Shown: piece by piece, positions 56,459-64,000 of the stretch
How the letters are laid out: each line of letters begins with the position of its first letter
Position numbering within the stretch: the first letter of the stretch is position 1
NCBI GenBank assembly: GCA_963662985.1
Contig: OY760066.1
Coordinates: 565,748 to 629,747 of the forward strand
DNA from: G963662985 sp963662985
GTDB lineage: Bacteria > Chloroflexota > Anaerolineae > Anaerolineales > UBA11579
Length of the DNA stretch: 64,000 nucleotides
Direction of reading: 5' to 3'
Notes under the pieces: model-generated
What the model was told of the DNA's origin: nothing
Seen by the model: the letters and a program-made list of their open reading frames with translations, nothing else
The model's database searches: none
Made by a program: the position numbers and the translations under genes

Positions 56459-58108
56459 ATGAAATATATAAGTTTTATTGAAGATATCAGATACCGTACA
56501 GAAGAATATAACGACAGTTTTGCTATAGGTGAAGAAACTCGATACCCTAAAAAACAAAAAGAGATTTGGGCACCAAAAAATCGAAATAAAGCAATTACGC
56601 AATCTTCTTTCGGATATGACCATGAAAATTGTTTGCGCTTACTAGCAGAAAATGGTTATGATGGAAAACCTGTGTCTTCCAGAAAAATTAATACAACAAG
56701 GCGATGGTTTGAAGATAGTAAAGATCATAACTTTCCCCCGCAAAAAGATGTTTTACGAATGGGCATTTTCTTTTGTTTGGATTTTTACACCTTATTACAT
56801 TGGGTCTTGAAAGCTGATTTCGAAGAGTACTTGATTAAAGGAGATGAACAATTCAAATTAAATGTAGGGGAATCAGTTTTGGTAATTCTTGAAAAATATA
56901 ATCAAAAAGAACAATCAGTTTTTCAATCCAAGCTGAAAGAATTTCAAAAAGACCTTAACAAAAAAGCATTATACCTATTATTTGAAAATCATTGGCACTT
57001 AGCTTCAACAGAAATTTTGCATTTCAAAAATTTTTCAGCACTAATTGATGATTTTTTTATGGAAAATCTGATTTATTATGAAAATCATAGCGAAAAGATT
57101 CTTAATTTTGCAAATTATCAAAAAGAAATTATCAAAGAGTCCCAATTTGGATCTATTGATGATCAAGAAACACTATGGCGTTATCGAGGTATTTGGCAAA
57201 CATTAATTGAAGACTTGGATTCCATTTATATTGATATTGAAAACACAAGATTAAAAAATGCAGATATAGAGCAAAATTACTTAAAGAAATTTGGCTCATT
57301 GATTGTTGAACTTACAGAACAAGAGAACGAAATCACTTTGAACAATGAACGTTTGTCAGTGGTCCTACGCTCAGCCAAATATAAATCAAATGACGAAATC
57401 GATAAAGAAGTAAACGAGACACGGGAAAAACTTGAACAAACTCTTGCGGACTTGAAATTAAAAGAGGCATCAGCAAAAAGAAGTTCTTTACTCAATGAAT
57501 GGAAGAGCCATGGTATCCCAATTGATCCAGAAACTTTGGAACGAGAAAAAGAATTATGCAAAAAAGAAATTCGTTCAATTCGGTTTATGACCCATTCAGA
57601 TTATCTCGAAAATAATCCAGTTTATGCAGAATTGACAGATGAACAAAAGGAAGAACTCAAAGAAATCCTAATCAAAGCACTAAAGATCGATAATTCCGAA
57701 TTAGGTTATCCACCAAACTTTGTAAATCACGATATGCGTTCGCTAGAAGGATTGCAAAATGTACGGCGAAGAATAGAAGAGATTTTGAAAATGAATAATA
57801 TTCAAGTCGAACTAAGTTATGAGATTCAAGGAGAGACGATTTTTGAAAAAATAGCTTGGTTGGAGAATGAGATAATCATTTTGAAAAACAGGTTAAATGC
57901 AGCAAAAGGGCAATTAACAGCCATGCTAACAGATGTAGGAATTCAATCCAAGCTTGCTTTGATAAATAATCAAGATAAACAAGAAGATTTTATAGAGAAG
58001 ATGGAAGAAAAAATAGAGTCTTTAAAAGAAGAAAACAAAGAACTAAAAAGTAAAATTGAAGTCGAAAATAACAAAAAAAGAATAATAAATGAAAATGTTG
58101 AAAATTAA
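56459..58108 (+). CDS. Coiled-coil protein with possible HTH N-terminus (unrecognised)
   Basis: About 549 residues, no family recognised. Residues about 55-115 (VSSRKINTTRRWFED, then PQKDVLRMGIFFCLDFYTLL) resemble the helix-turn-helix front of XRE-like proteins in which a W-rich helix precedes a LxFxLxLD helix; this is a weak inference. The middle is helical; strong coiled coils run about 280-375 (with EKLEQTLADLKLKEASAKRS) and 465-549 (KMEEKIESLKEENKELKSKI). Start at 56459 is chosen because GGAGGA lies 7 nt upstream; a frame from 56444 begins before that site. The stop overlaps the AAA+ gene by 20 bp, so the two are coupled; it may be the adaptor or substrate-presenting subunit. Confidence 0.72.
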   Translation: MKYISFIEDIRYRTEEYNDSFAIGEETRYPKKQKEIWAPKNRNKAITQSSFGYDHENCLRLLAENGYDGKPVSSRKINTTRRWFEDSKDHNFPPQKDVLRMGIFFCLDFYTLLHWVLKADFEEYLIKGDEQFKLNVGESVLVILEKYNQKEQSVFQSKLKEFQKDLNKKALYLLFENHWHLASTEILHFKNFSALIDDFFMENLIYYENHSEKILNFANYQKEIIKESQFGSIDDQETLWRYRGIWQTLIEDLDSIYIDIENTRLKNADIEQNYLKKFGSLIVELTEQENEITLNNERLSVVLRSAKYKSNDEIDKEVNETREKLEQTLADLKLKEASAKRSSLLNEWKSHGIPIDPETLEREKELCKKEIRSIRFMTHSDYLENNPVYAELTDEQKEELKEILIKALKIDNSELGYPPNFVNHDMRSLEGLQNVRRRIEEILKMNNIQVELSYEIQGETIFEKIAWLENEIIILKNRLNAAKGQLTAMLTDVGIQSKLALINNQDKQEDFIEKMEEKIESLKEENKELKSKIEVENNKKRIINENVEN

Positions 58109-60215
58109 TGACTTATTTCAAAAAGTGAACAAACTCTATCCTGAGCAAGATATTAGTTTATCTACTTCATTACTCACATGGGCAAAAGACCCTGATTGGG
58201 CACAAGAACTAGAAGACCTAATTAAACCTTGTGGGCTTGAATTAAATTCATTTATTAATATTTTAGAAACCCAAAATACTGACTTATCTCAAAAAGATAA
58301 AAAGATTTTTTCACAAGCGATTAGTAAAGGAATCAAGGGCGATCCTCTAGCAGCTGCGCTTTTATTAGCGCTTTCAGAGATACCTCAACATCCCTTAACT
58401 CAGGAATTTGTCCGGAATGGGTTGGATCTTCAATGTTTGAAATTTTCGCTCGAAAACATTGAAACAACAAAATCAATATTAATGACAATAATTGATGAAG
58501 TTGAACGGACTATGCCATTCCTTCATCTTTATGGACGAAATTTAACAGAATTAGCAAAACAAGGAGAATTTGACGATTTATATCCTCGTGAAAAAGAACT
58601 TCAACAATTAATTCTTGTCCTAATGAAAACACAAAAAGGAAATGCAATTATCACAGGATCTGCTGGAACTGGAAAAACAGCATTAGTCGAACTTTTTGCA
58701 CGGGCTATTGTTAAAGGATTAGTTCCAAATCAACTGATAAATTCAACTGTATTTGAAATTTCAATATCAAAATTAATATCAGGAACGATTTACCGTGGAC
58801 AATTTGAGGAAAGAATAGAAAAATTAATCTCAGAGTTAAAATCCAATCCATCAGCGATTCTTTTTATTGACGAAATGCATTTGCTTTGGGGAGCAGGGCG
58901 AACAAGCAATTCAGCGATGGATGCGTCAAACATTCTCAAACCTTTTTTAGCACGCGGTGAAATCAAAATGATCGGCGCAACCACAACAGAAGAATATCAT
59001 CGTTATATCGTCCAAGATAAAGCTCTTGATCGTCGCTTTGAAACCATACCTTTGGAAGCGCCTTCAGGTGACCTATTACTAAATCTCGTAAGTGTGATGG
59101 CGCACGGTTTTGAAAAACAATCAAAAATTATCATTTCAGACAAAATAGTTGAAAAAGCGATTCAACTAACCGACAAATATATTCCCCATCGAAGTCAACC
59201 TGACAAATCCATAAATCTCTTAGATCTAGCCGTTGCAAAAACACAAATGATGCAAGAAACACAAATTGAAGAAAAAACCCTGATGAATTTATTAGCAGAT
59301 CAAACGGGGCAACCTATTTCAGAAATTGACGACCAAGATCAAACTAACCTTCTTGGTATGGAAGACCGCATCAAGAAAAAAATTATCGGGCAAGATCACG
59401 CAGTAGAAAAAGTGCTGCAATCAATTATTTATCGAAGACAAATTTCTTTTTCAAGCGATCAGAGAAATCTCGGAACATTTCTCTTTGCAGGTCCAACGGG
59501 TGTTGGCAAAACAGAGCTCGGGCGTATTTTAACGGACGAGTTTTATGGAAACAAAAATCGATTATTGCATATAGATTTAGCTGAATATACTCATCAAGCA
59601 ACGTTATCTCGTTTATTAGGTGCAGCGCCAGGTCTAATTGGGTATGAGAACCCCGGTTTATTGGCAGATTTTTTACACGAAAATGGAAGTGGTGTCATTA
59701 TTTTTGATGAAATTGAAAAAGCACATTCAGACATTCGTGATGCCTTATTAGGGATTTTAGATAATGGGCGTGTTCGAGCCGCTAACGGAGAACTAATGTC
59801 AACAAGAGGTTGCATCATTGTAGTTACTACAAATGTATTAACTCAAGATGACCTTATCTCAACAGGTTATGGATTTGTTGGAATGCGCGAAAAAAAATCG
59901 GTAAAAATAATACTAAAAAATTATTTTCCAGCAGAATTTTTAGGACGATTTGATGAATTAATTCTCTTTAATAATTTATCTCAAAATGACCTTATAAAAA
60001 TTATAGATCTTCGCATAGATGAAATTCTATTACAATTCAAATCCCAAGGATATGAAGTAGAATTTAACAGAAAAGAATTAACAGAGATTACGTTAACAAA
60101 TCTTGATGGATATGGTGCTAGAGCTGTTAAGCGAACGATTGAACAATTCTTCCTGCAACCCCTCGCAGTTCAAATGCTTTCTAGTAAAAAACTTCTTTGG
60201 CAAATACAGAATTAA
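58089..60215 (+). CDS. Double AAA+ Clp-like unfoldase, no middle domain
   Basis: 708 residues. A diverged Clp N-domain-like region (about 60-150) precedes D1: Walker A GSAGTGKTALVE near 190, pore loop YRGQFEERIE, Walker B ILFIDEMHLLWGAG and DKALDRRFE. D2: Walker A GPTGVGKTELGR near 465, Walker B VIIFDEIEKAHSDI and sensor-2 GYGARAVKRTIEQ. No coiled-coil middle domain separates D1 and D2, so it is ClpA/ClpC-like in layout rather than ClpB. The D2 pore loop reads GAAPGLIGYEN, with Leu in place of the substrate-gripping Tyr of GYVG. STGYGFVG stands where ClpA/ClpC carry the IGF/IGL-type ClpP contact. Start overlaps the coiled-coil gene; an ATG at 58095 is also possible. Confidence 0.9.
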   Translation: MKMLKINDLFQKVNKLYPEQDISLSTSLLTWAKDPDWAQELEDLIKPCGLELNSFINILETQNTDLSQKDKKIFSQAISKGIKGDPLAAALLLALSEIPQHPLTQEFVRNGLDLQCLKFSLENIETTKSILMTIIDEVERTMPFLHLYGRNLTELAKQGEFDDLYPREKELQQLILVLMKTQKGNAIITGSAGTGKTALVELFARAIVKGLVPNQLINSTVFEISISKLISGTIYRGQFEERIEKLISELKSNPSAILFIDEMHLLWGAGRTSNSAMDASNILKPFLARGEIKMIGATTTEEYHRYIVQDKALDRRFETIPLEAPSGDLLLNLVSVMAHGFEKQSKIIISDKIVEKAIQLTDKYIPHRSQPDKSINLLDLAVAKTQMMQETQIEEKTLMNLLADQTGQPISEIDDQDQTNLLGMEDRIKKKIIGQDHAVEKVLQSIIYRRQISFSSDQRNLGTFLFAGPTGVGKTELGRILTDEFYGNKNRLLHIDLAEYTHQATLSRLLGAAPGLIGYENPGLLADFLHENGSGVIIFDEIEKAHSDIRDALLGILDNGRVRAANGELMSTRGCIIVVTTNVLTQDDLISTGYGFVGMREKKSVKIILKNYFPAEFLGRFDELILFNNLSQNDLIKIIDLRIDEILLQFKSQGYEVEFNRKELTEITLTNLDGYGARAVKRTIEQFFLQPLAVQMLSSKKLLWQIQN

Positions 60216-60297
60216 GAAAAATGGTATAAAAATAAAAAAATAACATATAGAAAGAATTATTGAAAAACCAAAGATACAAATTTTCTGGGAGAGAACA

Positions 60298-62664
60298 ATG
60301 TCAAATCAGAAAGAGCTAAATATTCAATATGAAAAACAAAATGCGTTAGCAAAAATAGATTCTTTTGAAAAAAATTTGCGAGAATCTTGTGTTCCAGAGA
60401 AAGAAATTCAACAAATTATCACAGCAAGAGTGAAAAAGGAAGTTTTTGATCAAATTGTTTTTAGCCCAGACGGAAAATATATAGCGATGAAAATAGCTGA
60501 ACTTGTATATATTTGGGATCGAGAACAAAATCGAAATGTACAAGTCTTAAAAAACAAAAACACAATTGGAGCAATCGCGTTTAGTTTAAATGGAAAATAT
60601 CTATACTCTACTGAAAATAAAGAGTACCTTTTTCAGATAAAAAACATTTGTACTGGTTCGTTAATCAAATCATTTCCCATTGGATTTGATGTAGAGAAAA
60701 TCGATGTTATTTCTGAAGAAAATGTATTGCTAAATGAAAGAGTAAATAAATCTTTAATAAAATTAAATATTAAAACAGGTGAAAAATTCAAATATAATTC
60801 AAATGCTCATACCTATGCAGTTTCAAAAGACAGAAAAGAAATCATCACAACAAAATTTATGTATGAACCACTAGAAGAGAATGGAAATTCAAGACCTTGG
60901 TATGCAATAAAGTTTTGGGATGTTGACACTGGAATTTGTTTTAATGATTGGCAAATAGACTTAGATAGAAAAGAACCAAGCGGAATTGCGCTCACACCAA
61001 ATAATGATGAAGTGATCGTATTTATAAAAGATGAACCTCTGATCAAGATAATCAATAGATCAACAAAAAAAATACGAGAAATTAACTATCAATATCTGAA
61101 TTCTATGGAAATGTATAAACCTATCATAAACTCTAATGGAAAATATCTCTTATCTACTGGAGGGATTCATAGTCAAGATTTATTCTTGTGGGAGCTTTCA
61201 ACCGGAAGAATGATTATGAAAATCGAAGGGAAATTTGAAGGATATACTTTTAGTCCAGATGGCATGGAAATAGCTGTAGACAGAAGCACACAAAAGAACC
61301 CATACCCAGATCTTGGAGTTGAAATTTGGAATATCAAAAGTGGAGAAAAGACCCAAATTTTAAAAAAAGATATGGATACTCAAACTAATTTTGTATTATC
61401 TCCAACAAATGATCACTTTGTCACAGATGCAAGTGAACATGATTTATCCATATGGAATATGAAAAATGGACATCTTATACATACTTTATCGGGACATAAA
61501 GATTTTATAGCTGATGTGAAATTTAGTCCTAATGGAAAACTATTAGCATCAGCTAGTCATGATAATACAATTCGTATTTGGGATATAGAAACAGGATATT
61601 GTATTAATTTAATCCATCTTTACCGAAGAGGAAATGCACTTACATTTAGTCCAGATGGCACATTATTAGCTGTTGCAGAAGGACACGCCCAAGAAAAAAG
61701 AAAAATTAGTATAAGAGATATCTACAATGGCAATATCATTTATCAAAAAGAAAATGTTGAATATGGGTGGCATTCAATGCAATTTGACAAAAATGGAGAA
61801 TTTCTTTTATTAGGTGATTCATCGAATTACAATATGCATGGACTTTCACCCGTACATGTTTGGTACTATAAAAAAGACTTGTTTGAATCCTTTAAATTAA
61901 ATAATTATCAATGGGAAAGAAATCCAAAAAAAGGGCGTTATTGGTGGTTTTCTAGCCCAATCTTTTACCAAGGGAAAAAGAATCTAATCATCGGTCATAA
62001 TCATAAAACAATCCATGTTTTTGATATAGACAATGGAGAAGAAATTCTTTGTTTAGAAGGGCATCAAGACTATATATCAACGCATGTTCTGCACCCCAGT
62101 CAACCGATTTTAATTTCAGCTGATGACTCAAATAAAATATTTGAATGGGATTTGAACACAGGAGAAATAACTCGATCTTTTGATGGGTTAGAGCCATGTG
62201 TTTGGAAATGGCGTCACATCCGAAGCCTATCAATTTCATCAGATGAAAAAATGCTCATCGCCTCAAGTATGGATGGAATGATTTCTTATTGGAATTACAT
62301 AACAGGCCAGTATTTAGCAACTTCCTATGCATTAGATCAAGGTTACTTATGGACCACACCCTCTGATGAATTTGCACCTACTGGATGGTTATATACAAAT
62401 CGCACAGATCTAATTTCCCTGATTGAATTCAACAAGGAAGATCAAAAAAATGCAGTATTTATTTCTCAAGACGATATTCAGTTTATGGATCATATGCGAA
62501 TGTTTAACGATCAAGAAATGGTAATGACACGATTGAACGACTGGGATCGATATCAAGAATTGCTTAAGAGTAGGCTAATGAATAAAGAACGAACCTCCGA
62601 ATTTTTATTGGAAGATCGTTTGCCAATCAAATTATTGGTGGATGATAATAGAAGTAAAATATAA
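60298..62664 (+). CDS. WD40 beta-propeller protein 1
   Basis: 788 residues of many WD40 repeats, cytoplasmic (no signal peptide). Clear units include FSPDGKYIAMKIAELVYIWD near 60, LSGHKDFIADVKFSPNGKLL followed by ASASHDNTIRIWDIETG near 400, and LEGHQDYISTHVLHPSQPIL near 585; there are enough for two propellers. Residues about 25-46 hold FEKNLRESCVPEKEIQQIIT, a motif repeated in the next gene. The C-terminal 90 residues (GWLYTNRTDLISLIEF, DWDRYQELLKSR) are not WD40. GGGAGAG precedes the ATG. 82 nt after the AAA+ gene and 14 nt before the next: one operon. Likely recognition or scaffold subunit for the AAA+ partner. Confidence 0.9.
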   Translation: MSNQKELNIQYEKQNALAKIDSFEKNLRESCVPEKEIQQIITARVKKEVFDQIVFSPDGKYIAMKIAELVYIWDREQNRNVQVLKNKNTIGAIAFSLNGKYLYSTENKEYLFQIKNICTGSLIKSFPIGFDVEKIDVISEENVLLNERVNKSLIKLNIKTGEKFKYNSNAHTYAVSKDRKEIITTKFMYEPLEENGNSRPWYAIKFWDVDTGICFNDWQIDLDRKEPSGIALTPNNDEVIVFIKDEPLIKIINRSTKKIREINYQYLNSMEMYKPIINSNGKYLLSTGGIHSQDLFLWELSTGRMIMKIEGKFEGYTFSPDGMEIAVDRSTQKNPYPDLGVEIWNIKSGEKTQILKKDMDTQTNFVLSPTNDHFVTDASEHDLSIWNMKNGHLIHTLSGHKDFIADVKFSPNGKLLASASHDNTIRIWDIETGYCINLIHLYRRGNALTFSPDGTLLAVAEGHAQEKRKISIRDIYNGNIIYQKENVEYGWHSMQFDKNGEFLLLGDSSNYNMHGLSPVHVWYYKKDLFESFKLNNYQWERNPKKGRYWWFSSPIFYQGKKNLIIGHNHKTIHVFDIDNGEEILCLEGHQDYISTHVLHPSQPILISADDSNKIFEWDLNTGEITRSFDGLEPCVWKWRHIRSLSISSDEKMLIASSMDGMISYWNYITGQYLATSYALDQGYLWTTPSDEFAPTGWLYTNRTDLISLIEFNKEDQKNAVFISQDDIQFMDHMRMFNDQEMVMTRLNDWDRYQELLKSRLMNKERTSEFLLEDRLPIKLLVDDNRSKI

Positions 62665-62678
62665 AAAGGTCAATTCAA

Positions 62679-64000
62679 ATGAATAAAACAGAGAAATTTG
62701 AAATTATCGAACAGCACATTGATAATAGACTCATTAATCCCATTGAACAATTTGAAACGCAAGCGCGATTAAGTTGTGCGCCAGAACGATCAATTAAATC
62801 AGTGATTACAGCTAGAAATAGCAGCAATACGCCAGAACTAAAAATTTCAAAAAAAGGTCATTTATTATTACTCCAATATATTGTAATAGTTTACATTTAC
62901 TCAATTCAAAATAGAAAATGTTTACAAATTATTCCTAGTAATGGAGCTTACTTTAATTGTGCCAATATTTCTCCTGATGAAAAATTTGTAATTACCGGAG
63001 AAGCTGGGGGTACGATAACAATCTGGGAGACCACAACAGCAAAAAAAGTAATAGAGATTAATAACCCTAAAGATCGTGGGGTTGGAAAACTTGAAATTAC
63101 ACCAGACAACTCTAAATTCGTTATGAAATTATTAAACAAAAAAAATAAATTATCCGTATTTGATTTTAAAACCGGAAAACGTTTATATAAAGTTGGCAAT
63201 GAAGTTAAAGACTATGTTCTTTCTTCAGATGGAAAAACAGTCTATTATTCTGAAAACAAAGAAATTATTAACATTGACCTACAGTCAGGAAAAATAATAA
63301 AAATATTTAAATTAGATGGTTATGTGGATGAAATTGCAATAAGTAATGATAACAAAACAATCGTTGCTATTGAAAGTGATGAAAATTATGAAGGTAGTAA
63401 AAAGAAAATTCGTGTTTTGGATATTCAAAATGAAACATCAAAATTGATAAAAACTAATACTTCCAGAGTTCATATAAGTTTAAATCCTCAAGGAAATTTA
63501 TTATTTACAAATGATAGCTATTATAAAGATAGTAAATTAATCCAGAAAATAGACTCATGGAATCTAGAAGAAGAGAATCTTTATGATTTAGGAATTGATT
63601 TAGAAAAAATCAATTTTCCAATTGTGTTTGGTCCCCATGATGAAAGAATATATTTTTATCAAAATTCTAATCTTTTTTATTTTGATATTAAACTAAAAAC
63701 CATTAACCTATTTTGGAGTATTGACGTACTAAATCCATATCTTTGGCAAAAAGCCCCTTTTTCTTTAGAAAATAAAATGATTGTTGTTTGTAATGATAAA
63801 AGAATAAATCGATGGAATTTAGATGAGGGTACAATTGATAATATAACATTTAATAAAATTGATCAAAGAATAAATGAAATAGTTTCAAATAATGATGCAA
63901 CATTATTAGCATATAAAAATTCAGAAAAACAAATAGAGGTATGGGAGATTGAAAAACATGATTGCTTATATAAATGGGATTCTGAAAATATATCATTTTT
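62679..64000 (+). CDS. WD40 beta-propeller protein 2, C-terminus outside window
   Basis: At least 440 residues, running off the right edge. N-terminal FETQARLSCAPERSIKSVIT parallels the motif of the preceding protein (S-C-x-P-E-x2-I-x3-IT). WD40-type strands follow: ISPDEKFVITGEAGGTITIW, KLSVFDFKTGKRLYK, KIIKIFKLDGYVDEIAISND and NDKRINRWNLDEG. Repeats are more diverged than in protein 1. AAAAGG precedes the ATG at 62679. Paralog in the same operon, so probably a second, differently specific recognition subunit. Confidence 0.85.
   Translation, partial: MNKTEKFEIIEQHIDNRLINPIEQFETQARLSCAPERSIKSVITARNSSNTPELKISKKGHLLLLQYIVIVYIYSIQNRKCLQIIPSNGAYFNCANISPDEKFVITGEAGGTITIWETTTAKKVIEINNPKDRGVGKLEITPDNSKFVMKLLNKKNKLSVFDFKTGKRLYKVGNEVKDYVLSSDGKTVYYSENKEIINIDLQSGKIIKIFKLDGYVDEIAISNDNKTIVAIESDENYEGSKKKIRVLDIQNETSKLIKTNTSRVHISLNPQGNLLFTNDSYYKDSKLIQKIDSWNLEEENLYDLGIDLEKINFPIVFGPHDERIYFYQNSNLFYFDIKLKTINLFWSIDVLNPYLWQKAPFSLENKMIVVCNDKRINRWNLDEGTIDNITFNKIDQRINEIVSNNDATLLAYKNSEKQIEVWEIEKHDCLYKWDSENISF

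Noticed and set aside
1..64000. Search by eye for tRNA, rRNA, riboswitch and CRISPR features
   Set aside because: Nothing with cloverleaf arms, CCA-type ends, conserved rRNA blocks, riboswitch cores or regular direct repeats with unique spacers was found; weak hits cannot be excluded without covariance-model searches.

Overview
The window looks like a bacterial chromosome segment, probably Chloroflexota (Anaerolineae-like). That assignment is an inference. It rests on the family mix: a giant cyclic beta-glucan synthase, a beta-propeller/sortase fusion, an eRF1-like baeRF protein next to a hibernation factor, and NarL-type two-component pairs with HisKA_3 kinases. No rRNA, tRNA or CRISPR was seen. 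Base composition falls from near-balanced in the first 8 kb to strongly AT-rich after about 23 kb, and the AT-rich part carries most of the insertion sequences and most of the unusual genes.

Region 1 (1-22.2 kb) reads as a stress and dormancy island. Minus-strand genes: partial cyclic beta-1,2-glucan synthase, tandem universal stress protein, a broken ECF sigma factor, a membrane coiled-coil protein, a YtxH protein and a kinase/regulator pair. Plus-strand genes: dodecin, GlsB-type membrane protein, receiver-only regulator, second YtxH, a 52-residue Lmo0937-type membrane peptide, a baeRF (Balon-related) protein followed by an HPF-like protein, a zinc-ribbon protein, then cbpA-cbpM-clpB. The clpB gene has an in-frame TAA at codon 102, so only an N-terminally shortened ClpB could be made without readthrough.

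Region 2 (22.2-35.2 kb) is a mobile-element scar zone (inverted and chimeric IS3/IS256 pieces) with a Fic protein, a decayed GGDEF gene, a three-gene operon (short-chain dehydrogenase, phytoene-desaturase-like flavoprotein, tocopherol-cyclase-like protein), a full IS256-family element and a MEDS-PAS-GGDEF-HD-GYP protein.

Region 3 (35.2-50.2 kb) holds a secreted seven-bladed propeller fused to a sortase domain, another kinase/regulator pair, a 1.3-kb gene-poor stretch, a PNPOx-like/CGGC pair behind a perfect palindromic operator candidate, a secreted protein, a SWIM zinc-finger protein frameshifted in an A9 run, an IS30-family element with a nonsense mutation, and a GAF/HD-GYP protein.

Region 4 (50.2-64 kb) is the most interesting. 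An IS30-family copy has cut off a SLOG-like gene. Divergent from that gene runs a membrane pore-RCK-RyR protein overlapping a stand-alone SLOG protein, so a nucleotide-sensor/channel cassette of the kind proposed for biological conflict. After an ankyrin gene and a second IS256-family copy (8-bp target duplication) comes a tightly packed operon: a coiled-coil protein with a possible HTH start, a ClpA/ClpC-like double AAA+ unfoldase without middle domain, and two WD40 proteins sharing an N-terminal motif (the last runs off the window). No described system with this gene set is recognised here; it is the best candidate for a new system.
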